Source of the DNA: Flavobacterium cyanobacteriorum
GTDB lineage: Bacteria > Bacteroidota > Bacteroidia > Flavobacteriales > Flavobacteriaceae
Assembly: GCF_002251835.1 (NCBI RefSeq)
Contig: NZ_NOXV01000304.1
Location: 26,144-90,143 of the forward strand
DNA: 64,000 nucleotides
Reading direction: 5' to 3'
Shown: positions 17,121 to 26,297 of the stretch, piece after piece
Numbering within the stretch: the first letter of the stretch is position 1
Layout: each line of letters opens with the position of its first letter
The notes under the pieces: model-generated
Databases searched by the model: none
Seen by the model: the letters and a program-made list of their open reading frames with translations, nothing else
Told to the model about the DNA's origin: nothing
Position numbers and translations under genes: made by a program

Positions 17121-18104
17121 ATGCAGGATAATTCCAATACAAAAATCCTTATTACGGGCGGCGCAGGATTTATTGGCTCAAATTTGTGCGATTATTTTTT
17201 AGGCAAAGGTTATAAAGTGACATGCCTTGATAATTTTGCCACGGGACACAGAAAGAATATTGAACATCATTTGTCTGACAGCAATTTCACGCTAATTGAG
17301 GGCGACATTCGCAGCCTTGCCGATTGTGAAAAAGCCGTGGAGGGCGCGCAGTATGTACTTCACCAGGCAGCCTTAGGCTCGGTGCCCCGCTCTATAAAAG
17401 ACCCTGCAACCAGCAATGATGTTAATGTGGGCGGATTTCTTAACATGCTCATCGCCTCAAGAAATGCCGGCATAAAACGGTTTGTTTACGCGGCAAGCTC
17501 ATCAACCTATGGTGACTCTGAATCGCTTCCAAAAGTAGAGGATACAATCGGCAGGCCCCTTTCTCCTTACGCCATTACCAAATATGTAAATGAACTTTAT
17601 GCCGATGTCTTCAGCAAAACATACGGTATTGAAACTATAGGGCTCCGCTATTTCAACGTTTTTGGAAGGCGCCAGGATCCAAACGGCGCCTACGCTGCCG
17701 TTATACCAAAATTTGTAATGCAGTTCATGAAGTATGAGAGCCCGGTTATCAATGGTGACGGCAATTATTCACGTGATTTTACCTACATTGACAATGTGAT
17801 ACAAATGAATGAGCTTGCTATGGTTACTGATAACCCACAGGCAGTTAATACCGTGTACAATACGGCATTTGGCGACCGCACCACACTCAATGATTTAATA
17901 AAGTATCTAAAACAATATTTAACCCGTTTCGACCCTGCTATTGCAAAGGTTGAGGTTATGTATGGCCCTGTAAGAACTGGCGATATACCACATTCCCTTG
18001 CGAGTATTGATAAGGCCAAGAATCTATTAGGCTATAGTCCGCAATACTCACTCTCGGCAGGTCTTGAACAGGCTGTTAAGTGGTATTGGGAAAATTTAAA
18101 ATAA
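17121..18104 (+). CDS. WbpP/TviC-like UDP-N-acetylglucosamine 4-epimerase
   Basis: The ATG at 17121 is preferred to the TTG one codon earlier. The 327-residue extended-SDR epimerase has the NAD motif ITGGAGFIGSNLCDYF, the catalytic Tyr-Lys in SPYAITKYVNELY, and group-3 epimerase text AALGSVPRSIKDP and GNYSRDFTYIDN as in WbpP and TviC. These enzymes interconvert UDP-GlcNAc/UDP-GalNAc or their uronic acids. With the adjacent TviB-like dehydrogenase it predicts UDP-GalNAcA. It is the first gene of the locus. Confidence 0.88.
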   Translation: MQDNSNTKILITGGAGFIGSNLCDYFLGKGYKVTCLDNFATGHRKNIEHHLSDSNFTLIEGDIRSLADCEKAVEGAQYVLHQAALGSVPRSIKDPATSNDVNVGGFLNMLIASRNAGIKRFVYAASSSTYGDSESLPKVEDTIGRPLSPYAITKYVNELYADVFSKTYGIETIGLRYFNVFGRRQDPNGAYAAVIPKFVMQFMKYESPVINGDGNYSRDFTYIDNVIQMNELAMVTDNPQAVNTVYNTAFGDRTTLNDLIKYLKQYLTRFDPAIAKVEVMYGPVRTGDIPHSLASIDKAKNLLGYSPQYSLSAGLEQAVKWYWENLK

Positions 18105-18129
18105 AATTTTGAACACCTTATTATAGTAT

Positions 18130-19401
18130 ATGAAAATAGCATTAATAGGATTAGGATATGTAGGGCTGCCTTTAGCGAGGTTATTTGCTACCAAATATCC
18201 TGTTATAGGGTTTGATATCAACCAGGCAAGAGTTGATGAACTCAATGCCGGGAAAGACAGTACGCTTGAGGTTGAAGATAGCCTGCTAAAGTCTGTGCTT
18301 GTTGATGCCCCTTCAAAGGAAAAAGGCCTTTTCTGCTCTACTGATATTGATGATATTAGGGACTGCAATTACTATGTGGTGACGGTTCCAACACCTGTAG
18401 ACAAAAATAACAGGCCCGACCTTACACCGCTTTACAAATCAAGTGAAACGGTGGGTAAAGTACTTAAGAAAGGTGATATTGTAATTTATGAATCTACCGT
18501 ATATCCCGGTGTCACAGAGGAAGAGTGTGTACCGGTACTCGAGCGTGTGAGTGGCCTGAAATTTAATATAGATTTTTTTGCAGGGTATTCGCCTGAAAGG
18601 ATTAACCCCGGCGATAAAGAACATACCGTGGAAAAGATACTTAAAGTTACTGCAGGATCTACACCGGAAATAGGGCAGAAAGTGGATGCCCTGTATAAAT
18701 CGGTAATTACCGCGGGTACCCACCTGGCCCCAACCATAAAAGTAGCCGAGGCAGCAAAGGTTATTGAAAATTCACAGCGCGATATTAATATTGCTTTTGT
18801 AAATGAACTTTCAAAAATATTCAACTGTATGGGTATCGATACACATGCCGTCCTGGAAGCCGCAGGCACAAAATGGAATTTCCTTCCGTTTAGGCCGGGC
18901 CTTGTAGGAGGGCATTGCATAGGTGTAGATCCGTATTATCTGGCCCAGAAAGCACAGGAAGTGGGTTATCACCCGGAAATTATCCTTGCTGGCAGGCGGC
19001 TTAATGACAGTATGGGCGAATATGTCGCATCCCAGGTTGTCAAACTAATGATAAGGAAAGGGATTATTGTAAACGGGTCTAAAATATTGATGCTCGGCAT
19101 TACATTCAAAGAAAATTGTCCTGATGTGCGCAATACTAAAATTGTTGATGTAATTAAATCGCTCAAAGAATACGGAATCACAGTATCCGTTTACGATCCT
19201 TGGGCAAACCCGGCTGAGGTCATGCATGAATATGCCCTTGAAACTTTTAATAATCTTCCTTTTGATACTTTTGATGCTATTGTACTTGGAGTGGCACATA
19301 AAGAATTTGCCACACTTGATTTTGCGGCCTTAAAAAAAGCCAACAGTGTTGTTTATGATGTCAAAGGAATACTGGGAGCTAAAGCGGATGGCAGGCTGTA
19401 A
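18130..19401 (+). CDS. TviB/WbpA-like UDP-HexNAc 6-dehydrogenase
   Basis: This 423-residue nucleotide-sugar dehydrogenase has the N-terminal NAD motif IALIGLGYVGLPLA, YESTVYPGVTEEECVPVLE, and the catalytic Cys in GLVGGHCIGVDPYYL, typical of the TviB/WbpA/WecC group that oxidises UDP-HexNAc to the uronic acid. Paired with the preceding epimerase (25-base gap), it should yield UDP-GalNAcA as in Vi-antigen synthesis. It differs clearly from the UGDH encoded next door. Confidence 0.9.
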   Translation: MKIALIGLGYVGLPLARLFATKYPVIGFDINQARVDELNAGKDSTLEVEDSLLKSVLVDAPSKEKGLFCSTDIDDIRDCNYYVVTVPTPVDKNNRPDLTPLYKSSETVGKVLKKGDIVIYESTVYPGVTEEECVPVLERVSGLKFNIDFFAGYSPERINPGDKEHTVEKILKVTAGSTPEIGQKVDALYKSVITAGTHLAPTIKVAEAAKVIENSQRDINIAFVNELSKIFNCMGIDTHAVLEAAGTKWNFLPFRPGLVGGHCIGVDPYYLAQKAQEVGYHPEIILAGRRLNDSMGEYVASQVVKLMIRKGIIVNGSKILMLGITFKENCPDVRNTKIVDVIKSLKEYGITVSVYDPWANPAEVMHEYALETFNNLPFDTFDAIVLGVAHKEFATLDFAALKKANSVVYDVKGILGAKADGRL

Positions 19402-19441
19402 AACTGCCAAAAACATAATTATTTAAACATAGTAATTTTAA

Positions 19442-20839
19442 ATGAAGATAAAAAATATATGCTGCATAGGTGCGGGGTATGTGGGAGGGCCTACCATGGC
19501 AGTCATTGCCCATAAATGCCCGGATGTTAAGGTTACAATTGTTGACCTGAACAAAGAACGTATTGCCGCGTGGAATGATAAGGATGTGGCTAATATACCG
19601 GTATATGAGCCGGGGCTTTCGGAAATTGTGGCATCGGCAAGGGGCAAAAACCTTTTCTTTTCTACTGATGTAGAAAAAGCCATAGACGAAGCAGAAATGA
19701 TATTCATCTCTGTTAATACACCTACCAAAACCTATGGACTGGGCAAGGGTATGGCAGCTGACCTTAAAAATATTGAGCTTTGTGCCCGGCAGATTGCGGC
19801 CGTTGCCAAGACAGACAAAATAGTCGTAGAGAAATCAACCCTGCCGGTACGTACTGCAGAAGCCTTAAGAAGCATACTCGACAATACGGGTAATGGAGTA
19901 AAGTTCCAGATATTGTCAAACCCGGAATTTTTGGCTGAAGGGACAGCCGTAACCGACCTCCTGGATCCGGACCGGGTACTGATTGGTGGCGATACCGACA
20001 CTGAGGGACAGGAAGCCATTGAAGCATTGGTGCAGATATATGCCAACTGGATACCCCGCGAGCGGATACTGACTACTAATGTATGGTCATCAGAACTTTC
20101 AAAGCTCACCGCAAACGCGTTTCTTGCCCAAAGGGTGTCATCCATCAATGCTATTTCAGAATTATGCGAAAAAACAGGCGCTGATGTAAATGAAGTAGCG
20201 CGCGCTATAGGGATGGACAGCCGCATAGGGCCAAAATTTCTCAAAGCATCGGTAGGCTTCGGCGGGTCATGCTTCCAGAAAGATATCCTTAACCTGGTTT
20301 ACATTGCCAAAAATTATGGCTTACATGAAGTAGCGGATTACTGGGAGCAGGTCATCATCATGAACGACCACCAAAAAAGGCGTTTTGCAGCCAATATTGT
20401 AAGGACACTTTACAATACTGTTTCAGGTAAAAAAATAGCTTTTTTAGGGTGGGCATTTAAAAAAGATACCAATGACACCAGGGAATCAGCCGCAATATAC
20501 GTAGCCGATGACTTGCTTAAAGAGCAGGCAAATATTGCTGTTTATGACCCTAAGGTCGAAGAGGGTGCTGTGCTTTATGACCTTAATTATTTGCACACGC
20601 GCAGTGCTGAAGACAACCGAAAAGGTGTTAAAGCCTATGCGGACCCTTATGAAGCCTGTCATGATGCCCATGCTATTGCAGTACTGACGGAATGGGACGA
20701 GTTCAGGGAATATGACTGGCAGAGGATATATAATAATATGAAAAAGCCGGCCTTTGTTTTTGACGGAAGGAACGTGCTTGATGCTGAACGGATGATGAAA
20801 ATAGGATTTGTTTTTTGCGGGGTGGGCAAAGCCTACTAA
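19442..20839 (+). CDS. UDP-glucose 6-dehydrogenase, long eukaryote-like type
   Basis: This 465-residue protein begins [20 protein letters not shown], has [14 protein letters not shown] and [14 protein letters not shown], and the catalytic Cys in [17 protein letters not shown]. This set is typical of the long UGDH form found in animals and plants and in some bacteria. It oxidises UDP-glucose to UDP-glucuronate. The later UDP-glucuronate 4-epimerase gene (40672) would convert the product to UDP-galacturonate. Confidence 0.92.
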   Translation: MKIKNICCIGAGYVGGPTMAVIAHKCPDVKVTIVDLNKERIAAWNDKDVANIPVYEPGLSEIVASARGKNLFFSTDVEKAIDEAEMIFISVNTPTKTYGLGKGMAADLKNIELCARQIAAVAKTDKIVVEKSTLPVRTAEALRSILDNTGNGVKFQILSNPEFLAEGTAVTDLLDPDRVLIGGDTDTEGQEAIEALVQIYANWIPRERILTTNVWSSELSKLTANAFLAQRVSSINAISELCEKTGADVNEVARAIGMDSRIGPKFLKASVGFGGSCFQKDILNLVYIAKNYGLHEVADYWEQVIIMNDHQKRRFAANIVRTLYNTVSGKKIAFLGWAFKKDTNDTRESAAIYVADDLLKEQANIAVYDPKVEEGAVLYDLNYLHTRSAEDNRKGVKAYADPYEACHDAHAIAVLTEWDEFREYDWQRIYNNMKKPAFVFDGRNVLDAERMMKIGFVFCGVGKAY

Positions 20840-20874
20840 GCGGCTATTTTCATACTGATAAATGGAATGACGTG

Positions 20875-20905
20875 GGTTAGTACATTGTAAAAAATGTGAC
20901 TGACC
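20875..20905 (+). promoter_or_regulatory. Leader hairpin before the UpxY-type gene
   Basis: A 12-bp stem with one bulged G and one T-G wobble closes a 6-base loop (GTAAAA) and ends 10 bases before the ATG at 20916. No T tract follows, so it is not a standard terminator. Its place suggests control of translation or an RNA signal in the leader of the antiterminator gene. Confidence 0.45.
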
Positions 20906-20915
20906 GGGCGAAGCC

Positions 20916-21422
20916 ATGAGTATAGCAGAAATAAAAAATAAAATAAGTATGCCCTGGTATGTGCTATATACAAACCCAAGAGCTGAAAAAAAAGTAGCAG
21001 CACAACTTACAGCATTAGGCATGGACGTTTATTGCCCGTTAGTCACTAAAGTCCAGCAATGGTCTGACAGGAAGAAGAAAATAAAAACACCCCTTTTTAC
21101 CTCATATGTATTTATAAATATTGATGAGCAGCATCGGGATAAGGTTTTTTCTATAAAGGGCGTAGCCAGGTACCTTTACTGGCTGGGCAAGCCTGCGGTG
21201 GTACGCGATGAAGAAATTGCGGAGATTAAGAAATGGCTGGCAACGGATTATCTTGATGTTAAAATGGACAATTACAGCAAAGGAGATGAAGTGGAAATCA
21301 AGGAAGGGCCGTTTAAGAATTTTAAAGGTATAGTACAGGAAATTGGCAATACTACAATTCGGCTTGCATTGCCTTCTATTGGTATAATTTTAACGTTGAA
21401 GTATAGCAAATTACCCTCCTGA
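20916..21422 (+). CDS. UpxY-type NusG-like transcription antiterminator
   Basis: This 168-residue protein is a NusG paralog: an NGN domain (MPWYVLYTNPRAEKKVAAQL, then TSYVFINIDEQ) and a C-terminal KOW-like part (KGDEVEIKEGPFKNFKGIV). In Bacteroides, UpxY proteins allow RNA polymerase to read through the long capsule operon in which they are encoded. Here it is fourth rather than first, with a 76-base hairpin-bearing leader. A second hairpin (21411-21430) overlaps its stop codon. It likely promotes transcription of the distal 30 kb. Confidence 0.85.
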   Translation: MSIAEIKNKISMPWYVLYTNPRAEKKVAAQLTALGMDVYCPLVTKVQQWSDRKKKIKTPLFTSYVFINIDEQHRDKVFSIKGVARYLYWLGKPAVVRDEEIAEIKKWLATDYLDVKMDNYSKGDEVEIKEGPFKNFKGIVQEIGNTTIRLALPSIGIILTLKYSKLPS

Positions 21423-21443
21423 AGGGGTAAATCCTAAATTATC

Positions 21444-22445
21444 ATGAGCAATATTTTGCATGTTATCCTGACTGGGGGGGTAGGAAGCAGGTTATGGCCA
21501 CTGTCCCGGAAGAGTAAGCCAAAACAATATCTTAACCTCTTTCAGGGAAAATCACTTTTTGAAATGACCCTTGAGAGGAATTTCGGTATTGCTTCGGATG
21601 TGGTTGTGGTAGGGAATACAGATAACCGCATACTTTCAGAAGAGGCGCTGGAGAAAGCCGGTGTAAGCCATTACCATGAAATTGTAGAATCTACACCCCG
21701 AAATACAGCCGCAGCTATTGCGTTCGCTGCATTTGAAGCAGAAAGTAATGACATACTTGTGGTGACACCTTCTGACCATATTATAAACGGTATCGACGGG
21801 TACAGGAAAACAATACTGGAGGCTATAGGCCTTGCCAGCGAAGGCTATCTTGTTACTTTTGGTATCAACCCCTTACGGCCTGAAACAGGGTATGGCTATA
21901 TTGAATATTCCGGTAACGATGTAGTGGCTTTTCATGAGAAGCCTGACCTTGACAGGGCGAAGCAGTTTTTAACTACAGGAAGGTTTTTATGGAACAGCGG
22001 TATGTTCTGCTTCAAGGCAGGAATATTCCTTGAAGAACTTAAGCAATTTGAGCCGGAGATATACGAAGCTTCAAAGAAAGCATGGGAAAATATGAATGAT
22101 GGCGTTCTGGACCTTGAACTGTCTCTAAAAATACCATCACAAAGCGTGGATTATGCGGTAATGGAACGCAGCAAGCGTATTAAGGTCATTCCGGCATCAT
22201 TTGACTGGAGCGACCTGGGCTCATTTGAAGCCATATACGATTACCTTAAGGATATGGGCCATACGGTTGATGAGCATGGCAATATGATTATTGGTACCGA
22301 TAAATATACAGTGTTTCTGGGGCTTAAGAATACCATATTCATCAGCACGGACGATGCCAACCTCATCCTTAACAAAGAAAATGCCCAGGATGTAAAGAAA
22401 ATATACGCACTGCTTGAGCAGGCAAATTCTCATCTTTTAAATTAA
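21444..22445 (+). CDS. manC: Mannose-1-phosphate guanylyltransferase
   Basis: This 333-residue nucleotidyltransferase has the ManC signature VILTGGVGSRLWPLSRKSKPKQYL and the central FHEKPDL and FLWNSGMFCF motifs. It lacks the C-terminal phosphomannose isomerase domain of bifunctional ManC, so it is the short type. It makes GDP-mannose from mannose-1-P and GTP. No phosphomannomutase or GDP-mannose dehydratase is in the window, so mannose itself or a product made elsewhere may enter the polymer. Confidence 0.88.
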   Translation: MSNILHVILTGGVGSRLWPLSRKSKPKQYLNLFQGKSLFEMTLERNFGIASDVVVVGNTDNRILSEEALEKAGVSHYHEIVESTPRNTAAAIAFAAFEAESNDILVVTPSDHIINGIDGYRKTILEAIGLASEGYLVTFGINPLRPETGYGYIEYSGNDVVAFHEKPDLDRAKQFLTTGRFLWNSGMFCFKAGIFLEELKQFEPEIYEASKKAWENMNDGVLDLELSLKIPSQSVDYAVMERSKRIKVIPASFDWSDLGSFEAIYDYLKDMGHTVDEHGNMIIGTDKYTVFLGLKNTIFISTDDANLILNKENAQDVKKIYALLEQANSHLLN

Positions 22446-22518
22446 AAATAACTTTAATATTAAACTTTGGCATTAATCATTTTAACAAAATGAAAAATTT
22501 GCAGTTTATCATTATACT

Positions 22519-23523
22519 ATGAATATGGAGCTACAAGGTAAAAAAGTATTGCTTACCGGTGCCGATGGTTTTATCGGAAGCCATCTTGCTGAAAGGCTTT
22601 TAGCAGAAGGATGCCAGGTGAGGGCTTTTGTATATTATAATTCTTTTAACTCATGGGGATGGTTGGACACCCTGCCAAAAGAAACCCGCGACAGATTTGA
22701 AATATTTGCAGGTGATATCCGTGACCCTAACGGTGTAAGGACAGCCATCAAGGATATTGATGTAGTTTTTCACCTGGCTGCGTTAATAGCTATCCCTTTT
22801 AGTTACCATTCGCCTGATTCTTATATTGATACAAATGTAAAAGGTACGCTAAATATTATACAGGCTGCAAAAGACCTTAACGTTTCACGTGTACTGGTTA
22901 CATCTACATCAGAAGTATATGGTACGGCACAGTTTGTACCTATCACGGAGGAGCATCCCAAGCAGCCGCAATCTCCTTATTCAGCATCTAAAATCGGGGC
23001 CGACTGTATTGCAGACTCTTTCTACAGGAGCTTCGACCTGCCGCTTACCATTGTGAGGCCATTTAATACCTACGGGCCCAGGCAGTCGGCAAGGGCGGTA
23101 ATACCTACAATAATTACCCAGCTTTTGAGCGGGATGGAAGAAATAAAGCTGGGCGATATAACTCCAACCCGCGATCTCCTGTTTGTAAAAGATACTGCCA
23201 ATGGCTTTGTTGAAATTGCTAAATGCGGTGCACTTATTGGACATGAAGTAAACATTGCCACGCAAAGTGAAATTTCGGTGGGCGACCTTGCCCTGGAAAT
23301 GATCAGCCAAATCAACCCAAATGCAAGGATAGTTTCAGATGAGCAAAGGCTAAGGCCGGCAAAAAGCGAAGTATTCAGGTTATTCGGATCAAACGAAAAG
23401 CTTAAGCAATTTACGCCATGGCAGCAAAACTATACTTTGCAGCAGGGTATAGCCGAAACCATTGAATGGTTTAAAAAAGAAGAAAACTTAAGTAGGTATA
23501 AAGCTGATATATACAATGTCTAA
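22519..23523 (+). CDS. legB: LegB-like NDP-GlcNAc 4,6-dehydratase
   Basis: This 334-residue extended SDR has KKVLLTGADGFIGSHLAERL, AALIAIPFSYHSPDSYIDTN, and the catalytic Tyr in SPYSASKIGAD. It resembles LegB, which in Campylobacter jejuni makes GDP-2-acetamido-2,6-dideoxy-hexos-4-ulose from GDP-GlcNAc, the first dedicated step to legionaminic acid. The following LegC, LegH, LegI, LegG, PtmE and LegF homologues support this. Its last 8 bases overlap the start of legC. Confidence 0.87.
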   Translation: MNMELQGKKVLLTGADGFIGSHLAERLLAEGCQVRAFVYYNSFNSWGWLDTLPKETRDRFEIFAGDIRDPNGVRTAIKDIDVVFHLAALIAIPFSYHSPDSYIDTNVKGTLNIIQAAKDLNVSRVLVTSTSEVYGTAQFVPITEEHPKQPQSPYSASKIGADCIADSFYRSFDLPLTIVRPFNTYGPRQSARAVIPTIITQLLSGMEEIKLGDITPTRDLLFVKDTANGFVEIAKCGALIGHEVNIATQSEISVGDLALEMISQINPNARIVSDEQRLRPAKSEVFRLFGSNEKLKQFTPWQQNYTLQQGIAETIEWFKKEENLSRYKADIYNV

Positions 23524-24658
23524 GTATCCTGAAGTAATACAATTTATACAGGAAGCCTATGGCACTAAAGAATTTATACCGCTTCATGCCCCACATTTCG
23601 GAGGCAACGAAAAAAAATACCTTAACGATACTATTGATACAACATTTGTATCATCAGTTGGGGCCTATGTAGACCGTTTTGAGGTTATGATGGCCGAAAT
23701 AAGCCAGGCACGGAAAGCAGTTGCCTTGGTAAATGGTACTGCCGGTATACAGGTAGCTTTGAGGCTTGCGGGGGTAAAGCAGGGCGATGAGGTGCTTACA
23801 CAGGCGCTCACTTTTGTTGCCACTGCAAATGCTATAGCATATAATGGCGCTACACCTGTTTTTATAGATGTTGACCACGATACTATGGGCCTGTCGCCCA
23901 AGGCTGTCGAAGAATTCCTGGAAGAATTTGGTGAGCTGAGGGAGGATGGCTGTTATAATAAAAGTACAGGTAAAAAAATAGCCGCCTGTGTACCCATGCA
24001 CACCTTCGGTTTTCCTGTACATATGGATGGACTGCTTGCCGTGTGTAGCAAATGGCGCATACCGGTAGTGGAAGATGCCGCCGAATCTCTGGGCAGTGAA
24101 TACAAAGGAAAGCCTACAGGCAGCCTGGGTAAACTTGGCGTGTTTTCCTTTAACGGTAATAAAATTGTTACCTGTGGCGGTGGCGGGGCAATAGTTACTA
24201 ATGATGTAAAACTTGGAGAAAAGGCCAAATACCTTACCACCACAGCCAAAATCCCCCACCCGTATGAATACGTGCACGATGAGCTGGGCTATAATTTCAG
24301 GATGCCCAATCTGAATGCGGCGCTTGCCTGTGCACAGCTGGAGCAGCTGCGGCGGTTCCTCGACAACAAAAGGTCGCTCGCCAAGGAATATGCCTCTTAT
24401 TTTAGTTCAAACGGGATCAAATTCAGGACAGAGACTGAAGATACAAAAGCTAATTACTGGCTTATGTGCGTGGAGCTGGAAAATAAGCAGGAACGCGACC
24501 TCTTCCTCAAGATGACAAATGAAGCTAAAGTAATGACCCGCCCTATATGGCAGCTGATGTTCAGGCTTCCCATGTATCAAAATTGCCGGAAAGACAGCCA
24601 GCAAAACGCTCTTTTTCTGGAGGAAAGGATTGTAAACATCCCCAGCAGTGTCAGATAA
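23516..24658 (+). CDS. legC: LegC-like PLP-dependent sugar aminotransferase
   Basis: This 380-residue DegT/DnrJ/EryC1 enzyme has the PLP Lys in VFSFNGNKIVT (K216) and ALVNGTAGIQVALRLAGVK near the N-terminus. It should add the 4-amino group to the LegB product. The ATG overlaps the end of legB, and the 3' end overlaps the GTG start of legH by 11 bases, so the three are tightly coupled. It is distinct from the second aminotransferase gene at 46435. Confidence 0.88.
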   Translation: MSKYPEVIQFIQEAYGTKEFIPLHAPHFGGNEKKYLNDTIDTTFVSSVGAYVDRFEVMMAEISQARKAVALVNGTAGIQVALRLAGVKQGDEVLTQALTFVATANAIAYNGATPVFIDVDHDTMGLSPKAVEEFLEEFGELREDGCYNKSTGKKIAACVPMHTFGFPVHMDGLLAVCSKWRIPVVEDAAESLGSEYKGKPTGSLGKLGVFSFNGNKIVTCGGGGAIVTNDVKLGEKAKYLTTTAKIPHPYEYVHDELGYNFRMPNLNAALACAQLEQLRRFLDNKRSLAKEYASYFSSNGIKFRTETEDTKANYWLMCVELENKQERDLFLKMTNEAKVMTRPIWQLMFRLPMYQNCRKDSQQNALFLEERIVNIPSSVR

Positions 24659-25271
24659 AGAAGTAATACTTGCAGGATATTCAGGTCATGGCTTTGTCGT
24701 TGCGGAAACAGCACTGGCTGCCGCAATGAATGTAAAATATTATGCCGAATTTAATGCCTTGCCTGTAAATCCTTTTGAACTTGCATACCTTGGTTTTGAA
24801 GGCGATGCACTTTTTTCGGGGTGGCAAATGGACTGTGATTATATACTTGGCATAGGCGACAATTGTATAAGATATAAAGTAGCCAGATTAATAGAAGATA
24901 AAGGCAAATTATTGGTAAATGTTATACATCCTTCTGCTTCCCTGGCCGCCAAAATTTCTTTGGGAAAAGGAAATTTTATTGCACGGAATGTTGCCATAAA
25001 CCCACTCGCTTTGCTGGGTAACTATTGTATATTTAATACAGGGTGTATAATAGAGCACGAATGTATAGTGCAGGATGGTGCGCACATAGCTCCAGGCGCG
25101 GTCCTGGCAGGAAATGTATCAATAGGAGAACGCACTTTTATTGGAGCAAACGCAGTAGTAAAACAGGGGGTCAAAATAGGAAAAGACGTTATCGTAGGAG
25201 CCGGGTCGGTGGTAGTAAAAGATGTTCCGGACAACGTAACCCTCTTCGGTAATCCCGCCAAAATAAAGTAA
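24648..25271 (+). CDS. legH: LegH-like sugar N-acetyltransferase (PglD type)
   Basis: This 207-residue protein starts at GTG inside the legC end. It has a PglD-type N-terminal Rossmann-like domain (VILAGYSGHGFV) and a left-handed beta-helix of hexapeptide repeats (about residues 95-200), with the catalytic His region IIEHECIVQDGAHIAPG. It should acetylate the C4 amine to give GDP-di-N-acetylbacillosamine. The formyltransferase gene at 27451 might compete for the same amine. Confidence 0.85.
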   Translation: MSDKEVILAGYSGHGFVVAETALAAAMNVKYYAEFNALPVNPFELAYLGFEGDALFSGWQMDCDYILGIGDNCIRYKVARLIEDKGKLLVNVIHPSASLAAKISLGKGNFIARNVAINPLALLGNYCIFNTGCIIEHECIVQDGAHIAPGAVLAGNVSIGERTFIGANAVVKQGVKIGKDVIVGAGSVVVKDVPDNVTLFGNPAKIK

Positions 25272-25274
25272 GTA

Positions 25275-26297
25275 ATGGAAAAAGTTTTAATAATTGCTGA
25301 AGCAGGAGTCAACCATAATGGTGATCTTGAGCTTGCAAAACAATTAGTAGACGCCGCGGCTGAGGCAAAAGCTGATTATGTGAAATTCCAGACATTTAAA
25401 GCTGATAAAATTGTTAGCAAGAATGCACAAAAGGCAGATTACCAAATTAAAAACATAAACGACAACGATAATTCGCAATATGCAATGCTCAAAAAATTGG
25501 AAATGCCCGATGATTGGCATTATCAGCTATTAGAGTATGCACAATCAAAAAATATAAAATTTCTTTCTACAGGCTTTGATCAAGAAAGCATTGACTTTCT
25601 TGACAAGCTTGGTGTTGATTTGTATAAAATACCTTCAGGGGAAATTACAAATAAGCGGTACCTGCAACATATTGCCCGCAAGAATAAAGAAATTATCATT
25701 TCTACCGGGATGGCTACGCTTGATGAAATAAAACAGGCTGTGAATATAATTGCTGAAGCCGGGACTCCTAAAGAAAAAATATCCGTTTTACACTGCAATA
25801 CAGAGTACCCAACCCCTATGAAGGATGTTAACCTTAAAGCAATGAACCGGATAGGTAAAGAACTGGGGGTTACCATAGGATATTCTGACCATACACTTGG
25901 TATAGAAGTGCCCATAGCTGCTGTGGCATTGGGGGCAAAAATCATCGAGAAGCATTTTACTATTGACAGGAATCTTCCCGGGCCTGACCATCTGGCCTCA
26001 CTGGAACCTGCTGAATTAAAGCAAATGGTAACCTCAATACGCAATATTGAGCAGGCCATATCCGGAAATGGCAGTAAGGAACCAAGTGAATCTGAAAAAA
26101 AGAACATAGCCATAGTAAGGAAAAGCCTTCACTTTAATAAAAATCTCGATGCCGGCCATGTATTGAGAGAGGAAGATCTTATAGCCATTCGTCCCGGTAC
26201 AGGCGTGAGTCCTTTGAGTATTGACGATTTCATAGGGAAAAAATTAAATACCGCGGTTACAGCAAATACGCCTGTGTTTGAAAATTATTTTCTATGA
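25275..26297 (+). CDS. legI: LegI-like nonulosonate synthase (NeuB family)
   Basis: This 340-residue protein has the NeuB TIM barrel (LIIAEAGVNHNGDLELAKQL, CNTEYPTPMKDVNLKAM, GYSDHTLG, EKHFTIDR) and a C-terminal SAF antifreeze-like domain (about residues 280-340). The CNTEYPTP text is that of legionaminate/sialate synthases rather than pseudaminate synthases. It condenses the 6-deoxy-mannose derivative with phosphoenolpyruvate to make the nine-carbon acid. It overlaps the next gene by 4 bases (ATGA). Confidence 0.92.
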   Translation: MEKVLIIAEAGVNHNGDLELAKQLVDAAAEAKADYVKFQTFKADKIVSKNAQKADYQIKNINDNDNSQYAMLKKLEMPDDWHYQLLEYAQSKNIKFLSTGFDQESIDFLDKLGVDLYKIPSGEITNKRYLQHIARKNKEIIISTGMATLDEIKQAVNIIAEAGTPKEKISVLHCNTEYPTPMKDVNLKAMNRIGKELGVTIGYSDHTLGIEVPIAAVALGAKIIEKHFTIDRNLPGPDHLASLEPAELKQMVTSIRNIEQAISGNGSKEPSESEKKNIAIVRKSLHFNKNLDAGHVLREEDLIAIRPGTGVSPLSIDDFIGKKLNTAVTANTPVFENYFL

